From JBCDJG01 sp038748065 (lineage in GTDB: Bacteria; Pseudomonadota; Gammaproteobacteria; Pseudomonadales; Halieaceae), in NCBI GenBank assembly GCA_038748065.1, contig JBCDJG010000048.1:1-39920 (forward strand): a DNA stretch of 39,920 bases, read 5' to 3'. The notes beneath the pieces were generated by a model. It was given only the letters and a program-made list of their open reading frames with translations, ran no database searches and had not been told where the DNA came from. The number at the start of each line of letters is the position of its first letter. The first letter of the stretch is position 1. This document shows positions 24,027 to 32,494 of the stretch, one piece after another. The position numbers and the translations under genes are program-made.

Positions 24027-25606
24027 GCCGGAACTCCCGTCGCAACCATGGCACGCAGCTCGTTCTTTAGCACTTTGCCGCCAGCATTCATGGGCAATTC
24101 ATCTACAAATCGAACTGTGCGCGGCACCTTATAGTTGGCCATATTGGCACGCGACCACTCAACGACAGACGCTTCATCCAGCTGGGCATTCGGCGCAGTG
24201 ACGATAAATGCGCAGGCAACCTCTCCCATGCGCTCATCCGGCACGCCTATCACCGCGGCCCGGGCAACCCCGTCCAGGCTGCACAAGCTGTTTTCGATCT
24301 CCGCGGGATAGCAGTTAAAACCGCCCACAATAAACATGTCTTTGATCCGATCGGTAATGCGCACATACCCGTCTGCATCCATGACACCGACATCACCGGT
24401 CTTGAGCCAGCCCTCGCTCGTGATCGCGCGTTCGGTTTCCTGCGGATTATCGAGATAGCCCTGCATCACATTAAATCCGCGACACCAGATTTCGCCCTCG
24501 ACTCCCGGGCCGACCGCGCCACCGTCGGCGTCTACACACTTCATTTCTATGCCGTCCATCGCCCGGCCTGAGCTGTGAGAAATCCGCTCAGCGCTGTCAT
24601 CGGCACGACAAATCGAGACAACACCGCAGGACTCTGTCAGACCGTAGGCGGTAACCACCACCTCAAACCCAAGTTCGCCGCGCATCTGCTCAACCAGTTT
24701 CACCGGCACCGGCGCCGCACCGGTAACCGCCAGCCTCAAGCTCGACATATCGTGCTTAGAGCGATCCGGATGGGCCAACAAAGACTGATACACGGTTGGC
24801 GGGCCAGGGATCATGGAGACCTTCTCGCGCGAAATCAGTTCGAGAACCTGTTCCAGGTCAAAGCTCTTCACCGGCAACATTCGACAGCCGCGAATGATCG
24901 CGGCCAACCAGCCAGCCTTGTACCCGAAGGAGTGGAAAAAGGGGTTAATAATCAGATAGTTGTCGTCATGCCGCAGGCCAACGGTTGCGCTCCAGGTCTC
25001 AAAGGTGCGAATGTTCTGACCGTGGCTGGTAATCACGCCCTTGGGTTTGCCCGTGGTGCCAGAGGTGAACAAAATGTCTAGCGTATCCTCGGGCGTAAGG
25101 GCTGCGCTGCGCTTGGCAACCTGTGCTACTGGCACATTGGCGCCGGAAGCCAGAAAGTCGCCCCAGGGCTGGCAGCCTGACGCGCTCCCTTCGAACAGAA
25201 TGGTTCGCTCCAGAGACGGCAAATCCTCGCCTTCCAGCAAGGAGGGGTAGCGAGTGCCGAGAAACTCCTCCACCGTGAAGAGGAGCCGGGCACCGCTAGC
25301 GCGCAAGATATACCCAGCTTCTTGCCCCTTAAGCCGGGTATTCAAGGGCACCAAAATACCGCCTACGCTCTGCGCCCCGATGGCGGCAACAATCCACTGA
25401 TAGATGTTAGGGGCCCAGATCGCAATCGTATCCCCGGGGCGCAGACCAGCGGACAGGAAGGCCTGAGCGGCAGCCACGCGGGCGGCATCGAGTTCTCGAT
25501 AGTTTAGCTCGGTCGCTCCATCGCTGATCGCCGGGCGGTCGCCGAAGCGTGCGGCGGCCTGCACCACGACGGTTGGCAGGGTACGATTCGTATCAAGCTG
25601 GGGCAT
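24023..25606 (-). CDS. fadD3: FadD3-like HIP-CoA ligase
   Basis: ANL-superfamily acyl-CoA ligase of 527 residues. FadD3 (Rv3561) activates the propionate chain of HIP, the two-ring remnant of steroids, and so starts ring C/D catabolism. Motifs are TSGTTGKPKG (181-190), INPFFHSFGYKAGWLAAI, MIPGPPTVYQSLLAHPDRS, AYGLTESCG, KTGDVGVMDADGYVRITDR and the C-terminal NAGGKVLK with Lys511. The FFHSFGYKAG and PGPPTVYQSLL segments are particularly FadD3-like. First gene of the long catabolic run. The ATG has no obvious Shine-Dalgarno; a dyad lies 73-104 bases upstream. Confidence 0.87.
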   Translation of the reverse strand: MPQLDTNRTLPTVVVQAAARFGDRPAISDGATELNYRELDAARVAAAQAFLSAGLRPGDTIAIWAPNIYQWIVAAIGAQSVGGILVPLNTRLKGQEAGYILRASGARLLFTVEEFLGTRYPSLLEGEDLPSLERTILFEGSASGCQPWGDFLASGANVPVAQVAKRSAALTPEDTLDILFTSGTTGKPKGVITSHGQNIRTFETWSATVGLRHDDNYLIINPFFHSFGYKAGWLAAIIRGCRMLPVKSFDLEQVLELISREKVSMIPGPPTVYQSLLAHPDRSKHDMSSLRLAVTGAAPVPVKLVEQMRGELGFEVVVTAYGLTESCGVVSICRADDSAERISHSSGRAMDGIEMKCVDADGGAVGPGVEGEIWCRGFNVMQGYLDNPQETERAITSEGWLKTGDVGVMDADGYVRITDRIKDMFIVGGFNCYPAEIENSLCSLDGVARAAVIGVPDERMGEVACAFIVTAPNAQLDEASVVEWSRANMANYKVPRTVRFVDELPMNAGGKVLKNELRAMVATGVPA

Positions 25607-25678
25607 GCGGGCGCTTTTACGTCTTTGGTCGTCGAAACGAGCCCAACCCTAGTCGCAGCTGTCGTACATGGCAACTAT

Positions 25679-25710
25679 ATTCGTAAATTTAGAGCCAATA
25701 TTCTACGAAT
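25679..25710. promoter_or_regulatory. AT-rich dyad upstream of fadD3, candidate operator
   Basis: Inverted repeat ATTCGTA (25679-25685) and TACGAAT (25704-25710), 18 bases apart, in the only AT-rich stretch of the 127-base gap 25607-25733. The half-sites extend imperfectly as GCAACTATATTCGTA and GCACTATTCGTAG when both are read outward-in. The position, 73-104 bases before the fadD3 ATG and just after the preceding ligase stop, suits an operator for the two Lrp/AsnC regulators or another repressor. The -10/-35 elements could not be fixed with confidence. Confidence 0.5.
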
Positions 25711-25733
25711 AGTGCAAAATATCAACTGGAGCA

Positions 25734-27368
25734 CTACCCAGCAGCCGGAAACTCAAAATCCTTGAAAATCTCGCGCAGCTTCACCTTCTGGATCTTCCCG
25801 GTGGCGGTATGCGGTAACTCGTCAACAAACTCAACCGCATCCGGCGTCCACCACTTGGCGATCTTGCCCTCGAACCAGGCCAGCATATCCTCGGCACCAA
25901 GATCCTCTCCACCCGGGCCACGCACGACGATAAGCAGTGGCCGCTCGCTCCATTTCGGGTGGTACTGGCCAATCACGGCAGCTTCGGCAACTTTGGGGTG
26001 GTCAGTGGCAACATTTTCAACATCGATGGAAGAAATCCATTCGCCACCGGACTTGATAACATCTTTTGTTCTGTCAGTGATGGCCATATAGCCATTGGGG
26101 TCGATCGTTGCCACATCACCCGTTTCAAACCAGCCTTCCTCCTCATGGGCATCCGAACCCTCAAGTTTGAAATAGGCAGAGCAGATCCAGGGCCCACGCA
26201 CTTTTAGCGAGCCGAAGGCGACGCCATCGTGAGGCAACTCATTACCGTCATCGTCGACAATTTTCATCTCCACGCCAAATACCGGGCGCCCGCCCTTCAG
26301 CCTGACCTTGGCAAATTCTTCCTCACTGAAGCGGTCACGGGTGCGAGAGGAACGGTTCAGGGTGCCGAGCGGGCTCATCTCTGTCATACCCCAGCCGACG
26401 TTGGTGTTGACGCCAAAAGTATCGAAGTCCTCCATCACCGAAAGCGGGCAAGCAGCGCCGCCGACCACGACATCCTTCAGGGTCTCCACGGTGCGTCCAG
26501 AGCTCTTCAGGTAGGCAAGTAGACCAAGCCACACGGTTGGCACACCCGCGGAGCTGGTCACGCCCTCCTCGTTGATGAGATCGCACAGTGTCTCGCCGTC
26601 TCCCATCTTGTTACCAGGAAACACAATCTTCGCACCGGCGATCGGACAGGAATAGGGTATGCCCCAGGCATTAACGTGGAACATTGGCACGATGGGTAGC
26701 ACCACGTCTGCCCCGGACAGGCCCATGGCATCTGGCGTCATCGTGCCGAAGGTATGAATGACCGTTGACCGGTGAGAGTACAAAACGCCTTTCGGATTAC
26801 CCGTAGTCCCGGAGGTGTAACAAAGCGCGCACGCAGAGTCTTCATCGATTTCCGGCCAGTCGAACTGATCGCTCATTCCCGCGAGCAGGGTTTCATAGCA
26901 CAGCACATTCGCAAGTTGCGTTTCTGGCATGTGCTCTTCACTGGTCATCACTACCCAGCCCCGCACATGAGGGCACTGCGCGGCAACCGCTTCAATTAAT
27001 GGCATGAAGTCGCGATCAAGGAACACGTACTGGTCTTCCGCGTGGTTGATAATGTAAACGATCTGTTCAGGGAAGAGCCGGGGGTTGATAGTGTGGCAAA
27101 CGTAGCCACTACAGGCGATAGCGTAGTAGCTCTCGAAGTGTCTGTAATCATTCCAGGCCAGTGTTGCTACACGATCCCCTGAGGCGAGGCCCCAATCAGC
27201 AATGCCGTTGGCTAACTGACGAGCCCGCTTGTACGCGTCTGCATAGGTATAGCGATGTCTTGGGTTATCTGCCGTGACTGACACAATTTCACGATCACCG
27301 TTGAAACGTTCAGCGTGTTTCATAATGCTGGTGATAGAAAGGCCGATGTCCATCATTAAGCCATTCAT
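25734..27368 (-). CDS. AlkK/DmdB-like acyl-CoA ligase
   Basis: ANL-superfamily ligase of 544 residues, the size and N-terminal pattern of the AlkK medium-chain acyl-CoA synthetase and the methylthiopropionate-CoA ligase DmdB (MNGLMMDIGLSITSIMKHAERF). Motifs are YTSGTTGNPKG (184-194), VPMFHVNAWGIPY, GWGMTEMSP, ETGDVATIDPNGYMAITDR, KSGGEWISS and TATGKIQK near the end. AAGGAG lies eight bases ahead of ATG 27368. It follows the MBL gene by 42 bases. It may activate fatty or side-chain acids; neither AlkK nor DmdB activity can be chosen from the sequence alone. Confidence 0.82.
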   Translation of the reverse strand: MNGLMMDIGLSITSIMKHAERFNGDREIVSVTADNPRHRYTYADAYKRARQLANGIADWGLASGDRVATLAWNDYRHFESYYAIACSGYVCHTINPRLFPEQIVYIINHAEDQYVFLDRDFMPLIEAVAAQCPHVRGWVVMTSEEHMPETQLANVLCYETLLAGMSDQFDWPEIDEDSACALCYTSGTTGNPKGVLYSHRSTVIHTFGTMTPDAMGLSGADVVLPIVPMFHVNAWGIPYSCPIAGAKIVFPGNKMGDGETLCDLINEEGVTSSAGVPTVWLGLLAYLKSSGRTVETLKDVVVGGAACPLSVMEDFDTFGVNTNVGWGMTEMSPLGTLNRSSRTRDRFSEEEFAKVRLKGGRPVFGVEMKIVDDDGNELPHDGVAFGSLKVRGPWICSAYFKLEGSDAHEEEGWFETGDVATIDPNGYMAITDRTKDVIKSGGEWISSIDVENVATDHPKVAEAAVIGQYHPKWSERPLLIVVRGPGGEDLGAEDMLAWFEGKIAKWWTPDAVEFVDELPHTATGKIQKVKLREIFKDFEFPAAG

Positions 27369-27410
27369 AGGGTACTCCTTGCGATTTGCGGGCGTTTTAT
27401 ACGTAATAGC

Positions 27411-28244
27411 TTACAGCGCTAGCATTTCCCAGCTATCGTCCGGGTGGTGCAGCGCCCGGTTTTCCTGGTTCAGTTTGATAAGGTGTGCGAGCAGCGAGAG
27501 CTTCGCCATCTCATGTAAGGACTTGTCCACATCGTCATACACGGACAGCACGAGTTCGCTGATCTGGCATCGCCCAATATCCTGCAGGCGCTCAATAACT
27601 TTGCCTTCACGCTTCAGGCGATGGTTTACCAACCATTCGACGACGGCTTTCGAATCTTCCATGACCTCCCCATGGCCCGGCGCAATAAACTTAAGCGGAT
27701 AGCTCAGCAACAGCTGCAGTGACTCTATGTAGGCCTTCATGTCGCCGCTGGGCGGAACAATCACCACCGTCGACCCATTCATAATGTGATCACCCGCGAA
27801 GAGCATGTGCTCTTCCTCGAGGAGATAGCAAAAGTGATTGCCGACATGGCCGGGCGTGTGCACCGCGCGCAGGGTGAACTCGGGCGCGTGCAACACGTCG
27901 TCGTGCTGAATTTCCGCAAGTGGCTGAAAGGTGTCGTCCTGAAACATATCGTCAGCAGGTCTGGCGCCGATCAGCTCAGCCCCGGTCGCGTCAGCCACGC
28001 CCTGCCAGGCGGGAGAGTGGTCAGGGTGCGTGTGCGTGCAGACAATCCACCGAATCCTGTCGCCGCCCGCGGCCAGGATCGCGTCAACGTGCTCGTCGAT
28101 CGCGGGCCCGGGATCGAGCACCGCAACCTGTTCGTGCCCCAGCAGGTAGGTATTGGTGCCGGCACCGGTCATAGCGCCTGGATTTGGTGCGACGATGCGC
28201 CGCACGCGTTTATTCAGAGAAAAGGGAACTCCATGATCCAGCAT
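27411..28244 (-). CDS. Metallo-beta-lactamase-fold hydrolase (LACTB2/glyoxalase II-like)
   Basis: Hydrolase of 277 residues with a complete metal-binding set: HTHPDH (71-76), His133 in TPGHVGNH, Asp152 in AGDHIMNG and His191 in APGHGEV. A C-terminal helical or winged-helix region (about 205-277) is like that of the LACTB2 group. It begins three bases after the fabV stop. Possible roles are thioesterase, lactone or glutathione-ester hydrolysis, or RNA cleavage as in human LACTB2; none can be chosen here. Lying between fabV and an acyl-CoA ligase hints at acyl thioester chemistry. Confidence 0.8.
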   Translation of the reverse strand: MLDHGVPFSLNKRVRRIVAPNPGAMTGAGTNTYLLGHEQVAVLDPGPAIDEHVDAILAAGGDRIRWIVCTHTHPDHSPAWQGVADATGAELIGARPADDMFQDDTFQPLAEIQHDDVLHAPEFTLRAVHTPGHVGNHFCYLLEEEHMLFAGDHIMNGSTVVIVPPSGDMKAYIESLQLLLSYPLKFIAPGHGEVMEDSKAVVEWLVNHRLKREGKVIERLQDIGRCQISELVLSVYDDVDKSLHEMAKLSLLAHLIKLNQENRALHHPDDSWEMLAL

Positions 28245-28247
28245 AAC

Positions 28248-29438
28248 TTACACCAGGTTATCGATAGGAACTTCGGGATCAACGTCGGCGTCGTAATCGA
28301 CGCCCGCAACCTCGAAGCCGAATAGCTGCAGAAACTCTCGTTTGTAGCCCTCAAAGTCCGATAGGCTGCGCAGATTATCCGAGTTTATCTGCTCCCAGAG
28401 CTCGGCCACGGCAGCCTGCACCTCGGGGTCAAGCTCTTTACCATCCGCGCGTAGGCGACCCTCCTCGTCCATCAGGGGGCTGGAGCCAAAGAGCGAATCG
28501 CGAAACAGACCGTCAATCTGCTCGATACAGCCTTCATGGACGCCCCGCTCTTTCATCACCTTAAACAAGAGAGCGAGGTAAATCGGCATCGCCGGTATGG
28601 CGGCACTGGCCTGCGTAACAACGGCCTTCAGCACTGAAACACGGGCGTCGCCTCCCCTGGATGCGAGGCGCTCTCTAATGTCGATAACACGCTTATCAAG
28701 GTCTTTCTTGGCGGCGCCAATGGTGCCGTGCCAGTAGATATCCCAGGTGAGCTTTTCGCCGATATAGGTGTAGGCGGTTGTCCTGGCGCCCTCCGCCAAC
28801 ACGCCGGCTTCGTCAAGAGCCTCGATCCACATCTGCCAGTCTTCCCCACCCATAACAGCAACGGTGTTATCGATCTCCTCCTGGGTGGCCGCCTCAAGAT
28901 GAAAATCCTGAATCTCTTCCTTGTCAGTATTCACGCCCTTTTGAACGGTGTCGCCGCCGATTGGCTTCAAGGTGGAGTTATGGATCACACCGGTCAGCGG
29001 GTGCTGCCGACGCGGCGCGGCGAGGCTGTAGACCACGAGGTCGACCTGACCCATATCTTCGCGGATCAGGTCAATCGTCTGCTGTTTGATCTCTTGGGAG
29101 AAGGCATCGCCATTGATACTCTTGGCGTAAAGGCCTTCACCTTCCGCAAACTGATGAAAGGCAGCTGAGTTATACCAGCCAGCGGTCCCGGGCTTTTTGG
29201 CGCTCCCTTCTTTTTCAAAAAAAACACCTATCGTGGCAGCACCCGCACCGAAAGCAGCGGTGATGCGCGAGGCGAGTCCATAACCGGTAGAACTGCCTAT
29301 GACCAGGACCCGCTTGGGACCGTTTTCGATGGCTCCGCGCGACTTTACATACTCAATCTGCCGCTCTACGTTTGCGGCGCAGCCCACCGGGTGGGTGGTG
29401 ATACAGAGGAAGCCTCGCACGCGGGGTTTGATGATCAT
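28248..29438 (-). CDS. fabV: FabV-type enoyl-ACP/trans-2-enoyl-CoA reductase
   Basis: NADH-dependent enoyl reductase of 396 residues that completes fatty-acid elongation; FabV enzymes are known for triclosan tolerance. Family hallmarks are MIIKPRVRGFLCITTHPVGC, the nucleotide site GSSTGYGLASR (48-58), VYSLAAPRRQHP, and the active site Tyr235-X8-Lys244 in IYWHGTIGAAKK. The long spacing of Tyr and Lys separates FabV from FabI. The ATG has AGGA about 11 bases ahead. It may lead a small operon with the next two genes. No FabI is seen in the window. Confidence 0.95.
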   Translation of the reverse strand: MIIKPRVRGFLCITTHPVGCAANVERQIEYVKSRGAIENGPKRVLVIGSSTGYGLASRITAAFGAGAATIGVFFEKEGSAKKPGTAGWYNSAAFHQFAEGEGLYAKSINGDAFSQEIKQQTIDLIREDMGQVDLVVYSLAAPRRQHPLTGVIHNSTLKPIGGDTVQKGVNTDKEEIQDFHLEAATQEEIDNTVAVMGGEDWQMWIEALDEAGVLAEGARTTAYTYIGEKLTWDIYWHGTIGAAKKDLDKRVIDIRERLASRGGDARVSVLKAVVTQASAAIPAMPIYLALLFKVMKERGVHEGCIEQIDGLFRDSLFGSSPLMDEEGRLRADGKELDPEVQAAVAELWEQINSDNLRSLSDFEGYKREFLQLFGFEVAGVDYDADVDPEVPIDNLV

Positions 29439-29504
29439 CGCAGCCTGATTCCTGTGAAGATTTTTGAGCCCGAAAGTCTAACATAGGGCAGCAAAAATGC
29501 GTGA

Positions 29505-31265
29505 TCAGGGTGCTGCGTTGGTGATCCAGACGGTCTGGTAGGGTGCCAGATGAAGCTCGGCATCACTTTCGGCGAAGCGTCGCCTGCTAATCAGGTCCCA
29601 CCACTCCTGATTGTCGATCAGATTGATGTCGGACATGGTAACCGCTTGCGGCTGATCGCTGACGTTGCTCAGGCAGAAAATGCTCTGATCACGGTCGATG
29701 CTCTGCCGCCAGAACGCAAAAATACGGCTGCCAAGGTGAAGCGTAAACTGCGTGGCATTGGGGTGAAAGGCCGCCTGCTGTCGACGAATCATGAGTAGAT
29801 CGTGCAGCCGGTTGAAAACCCGGGCGTGCGTGGAACTCGGCTCATCAAGCTCAGACTGAATATCTTCAAGGTGCCACTGATGCCGATTTATCGCCCGTTT
29901 GTGCCCGGTGTGCTCAACTCGAGCGTAGTCGTTGGGTGTACCGAGCAGGCTGTGTATGTAAATCCCCGGAATGCCCTCAAGGCCCAGCATGATGGCATGG
30001 GCACAAACAAAGCGATCCAGACCAAACTCATCTTCGCCCCGCACCGTACCCTTCAGCGCGTCGATGAGTGAGATATTAATTTCGTAGGGCTTGTTACGGC
30101 CGTCATCCAGAGCACGCCAGGACACGTGCCCGCCAAAAGACTCCATGGTCTGGATCAGCGTCTCTACTTCCGCTTCAGAGAGCAGACCCTCGGTGGGCCG
30201 CAGCCCAATGCCATCGTGAGAGGCGATGAAATTAAAGTAGGCGGTGCCGTTGCGGGCGGGCGGCATACTCATCATCCACTGCTTGAGATAGCCACAGTCA
30301 CCCGTGACCATCGTGTTAACCAGTAGCGGTGGCAGCGAGAAGTTGTAAACGCAGTGCGCTTCGTTGGCATTGCCGAAGTAGGACAGATTTTCCTGGTTGG
30401 GAATATTTGTCTCTGTAATCAGCATGGCGTCCGGGCACGCATGCTCGACCAGCGTTCGCAACAGGCGCACGATCTCGTGCGTCTCCTCCAGATTCAGGCT
30501 GTTCGTACCCTCCTTTTTCCACACGAAAGCCACGGCATCCAAGCGGAAAATGTGTACGCCCATATCGAGGTACAACCTGACGATATTAACGAACTGCGCT
30601 AAAACCTCCGGGTTGCGAAAGTCCAGGTCGACCTGGTCGTGACTAAAGGTGCACCAGACATGTCGCTCGCCATCTACGGTTTGCACCTCGCGCAGCAGTG
30701 GCGACGTTCGCGGCCTGACCACCTGGGAGACATCCGCGTCAGGGCTGGCCGTATAAAAATAATCACGCCCCGGGTCTCTGCCGGCGAGAAAATTCTGGAA
30801 CCAGGGGCCGCGGCTGGAACAGTGATTGATGACCAGGTCAGCCATGAGGCGGTAGTCGGCTGCTATGTCCTGTATGTGCGACCATTCCCCGAGGGCCTCG
30901 TTGACGGAGGAATAGTCGATTACCGCGAAGCCGTCGTCAGAACTCCAGGGGTAGAACGGAAGGATATGGACACCGCTGATCGCTCCGCTGGCGCGTTCAT
31001 CCAGAAAGCGTTTCAACATGACTAGCGGCTTGGTGTCATGATCGAGAATTGAGTCGCCATAGCAGATCAGCAGGGCATCTTCCTGCGACCAGTGATTTAC
31101 CAGCTTTCGAGGCTGCGCGCAGCCATCTTCAAGGCGCATCAGCTCGATAAAGCGATCGGCGAGACCGTCGAGCGGGTAGCCCAGCGGGTTCTCGTGGTAG
31201 ATCGCATCGACATGATGCTGCACCCGGTCGCGAAGTTCGAGCAGCACCTGATCAGGGCTGAGCAT
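29505..31265 (-). CDS. GH13_18 phosphorylase, probably glucosylglycerate phosphorylase
   Basis: Sucrose-phosphorylase-family protein of 586 residues that would split alpha-glucosyl-D-glycerate with phosphate into glucose 1-phosphate and D-glycerate. Catalytic residues are visible: nucleophile Asp243 in FRLDAVAF, acid/base Glu285 in LITETNIP and transition-state Asp351 in ASHDGIGLRP. The family alone would also allow sucrose or sucrose-6-phosphate phosphorylase. The overlap with a glucosylphosphoglycerate synthase (TGATG) and the nearby glycerate kinase favour glucosylglycerate. Last gene of the four-gene operon, 66 bases before fabV. Confidence 0.87.
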   Translation of the reverse strand: MLSPDQVLLELRDRVQHHVDAIYHENPLGYPLDGLADRFIELMRLEDGCAQPRKLVNHWSQEDALLICYGDSILDHDTKPLVMLKRFLDERASGAISGVHILPFYPWSSDDGFAVIDYSSVNEALGEWSHIQDIAADYRLMADLVINHCSSRGPWFQNFLAGRDPGRDYFYTASPDADVSQVVRPRTSPLLREVQTVDGERHVWCTFSHDQVDLDFRNPEVLAQFVNIVRLYLDMGVHIFRLDAVAFVWKKEGTNSLNLEETHEIVRLLRTLVEHACPDAMLITETNIPNQENLSYFGNANEAHCVYNFSLPPLLVNTMVTGDCGYLKQWMMSMPPARNGTAYFNFIASHDGIGLRPTEGLLSEAEVETLIQTMESFGGHVSWRALDDGRNKPYEINISLIDALKGTVRGEDEFGLDRFVCAHAIMLGLEGIPGIYIHSLLGTPNDYARVEHTGHKRAINRHQWHLEDIQSELDEPSSTHARVFNRLHDLLMIRRQQAAFHPNATQFTLHLGSRIFAFWRQSIDRDQSIFCLSNVSDQPQAVTMSDINLIDNQEWWDLISRRRFAESDAELHLAPYQTVWITNAAP

Positions 31266-32494
31266 CAGGTCGAACCCCCGTATTCACGCCAGTCTTCCTC
31301 GACTGCGTCCTCCAGGCGGTCAAGAAAATCAGGCATCGCGCTCATCACCCGGTTCCAGGTTGGAATGAAAGGGCGCTCCATTGGCCTGTCGAGAAAGGCC
31401 TCTCCGGCCTTCATAATATTCTCGGCAAACAGCTCAACCGCTTTCTCTTCGCCGTGAATGTCCAGCGTCAATCCGTTCATAATCGCATCGTTGTGATAGG
31501 TCTCCACGAAGTCCAGTGCGATGCGGTAGTAGGTCGCTTTAATCGTTCGGAATGAACCTGAATTGAAGGTCACACCCCGAGTTGCCAGCTTGCGAAACAG
31601 CGCCTTCGAAATATCGATGGACATCTTTGACAACCCGCCTCGCTCGTCTTCGGCAGACAGGTCCTGATGTTTGTGATCATAGATTTCGGCGATATCTACC
31701 TGACACAGTCGGTTGTTAGCATAGTTGCGAAACATCTCAGACAGCACGCCAATCTCCAAACCCCAGTCCGACGGAATGCGAATATCATTGAGCACATCGA
31801 TGCGGAAGGAAAACTCGCCCGCCAGCGGGTAGCGGAAACTGTCCATGTACTCGAGGTAGTCCATAGCGCCGAGTGATTTTTTCAGGGCCCGCAGCAGGGG
31901 GGTGACCAGTAGCCTGCTGACGCGGCCGTTGATCTTACCGTCAGCAATTCGCGAGTAGTAGCCCTTACAAAACTCGTAATTGAAGTGCGGATTCGCGACC
32001 GGGTAGATGAGTCGAGCAAGCAGTGCCCTATCGTAAGTCAGGATGTCGCAGTCATGCAGAGCAACCGATTCAACGGCCTTGCGCGCGAGCATGTACCCCA
32101 TGCAGTACCAAACATTACGGCCCTTACCCAACTCGCGGGGCGCGAGATCGAGCTCACGCAAGTCTTCATCACGCGCCTGCAGGCGCGGGCCGTCGTTCCA
32201 CAGCACGCGATGCTCCTGTGGTAGCGCGCTGAAAAACTCAACGGCCTTGCGGTACTCGCTTTCATCGGCGCGGTCGAGTCCGATTACGATGTTAGACAGG
32301 TAATTGACCTCACTCAGGTGATCGATGATATCGGGCAATGCTTCGCCCTCAAGCTCAGAGTAAAGCGACGGCAGGATCAAACCCATGGGACGCTCGCGGC
32401 TGAACTCCAGCAGCTCGTCCTCCAGTTCAGACACCGGCCGCGAGCACAGGTTATGCAGGGTCGTGATGACACCGTTCTGGTAAAAGTCACCCAT
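31265..32494 (-). CDS. gpgS: Glucosyl-3-phosphoglycerate synthase
   Basis: GT81-type glycosyltransferase transferring glucose from an NDP-glucose to 3-phosphoglycerate, the first step to glucosylglycerate. From ATG 32494 (MGDFYQNGVITTLHNL) it has 409 residues; upstream frame to 32626 overlaps the phosphatase gene and is not family-like. Visible features are LPSLYSELEGEALPDII, the nucleotide-sugar region VIGLDRAD, the metal-binding DCD (148-150) in LHDCDILTYDRAL, and DWGLEIGVLSE. It overlaps the phosphatase by eight bases and the phosphorylase by one. A mannosyl variant is possible but less likely given the GH13_18 partner. Confidence 0.87.
   Translation of the reverse strand: MGDFYQNGVITTLHNLCSRPVSELEDELLEFSRERPMGLILPSLYSELEGEALPDIIDHLSEVNYLSNIVIGLDRADESEYRKAVEFFSALPQEHRVLWNDGPRLQARDEDLRELDLAPRELGKGRNVWYCMGYMLARKAVESVALHDCDILTYDRALLARLIYPVANPHFNYEFCKGYYSRIADGKINGRVSRLLVTPLLRALKKSLGAMDYLEYMDSFRYPLAGEFSFRIDVLNDIRIPSDWGLEIGVLSEMFRNYANNRLCQVDIAEIYDHKHQDLSAEDERGGLSKMSIDISKALFRKLATRGVTFNSGSFRTIKATYYRIALDFVETYHNDAIMNGLTLDIHGEEKAVELFAENIMKAGEAFLDRPMERPFIPTWNRVMSAMPDFLDRLEDAVEEDWREYGGST

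Noticed and set aside
29505..31265. Sucrose phosphorylase as the role of the GH13_18 enzyme
   Set aside because: No sucrose transporter, fructokinase or regulator is nearby, while gpgS, its phosphatase and a glycerate kinase overlap it in one operon.
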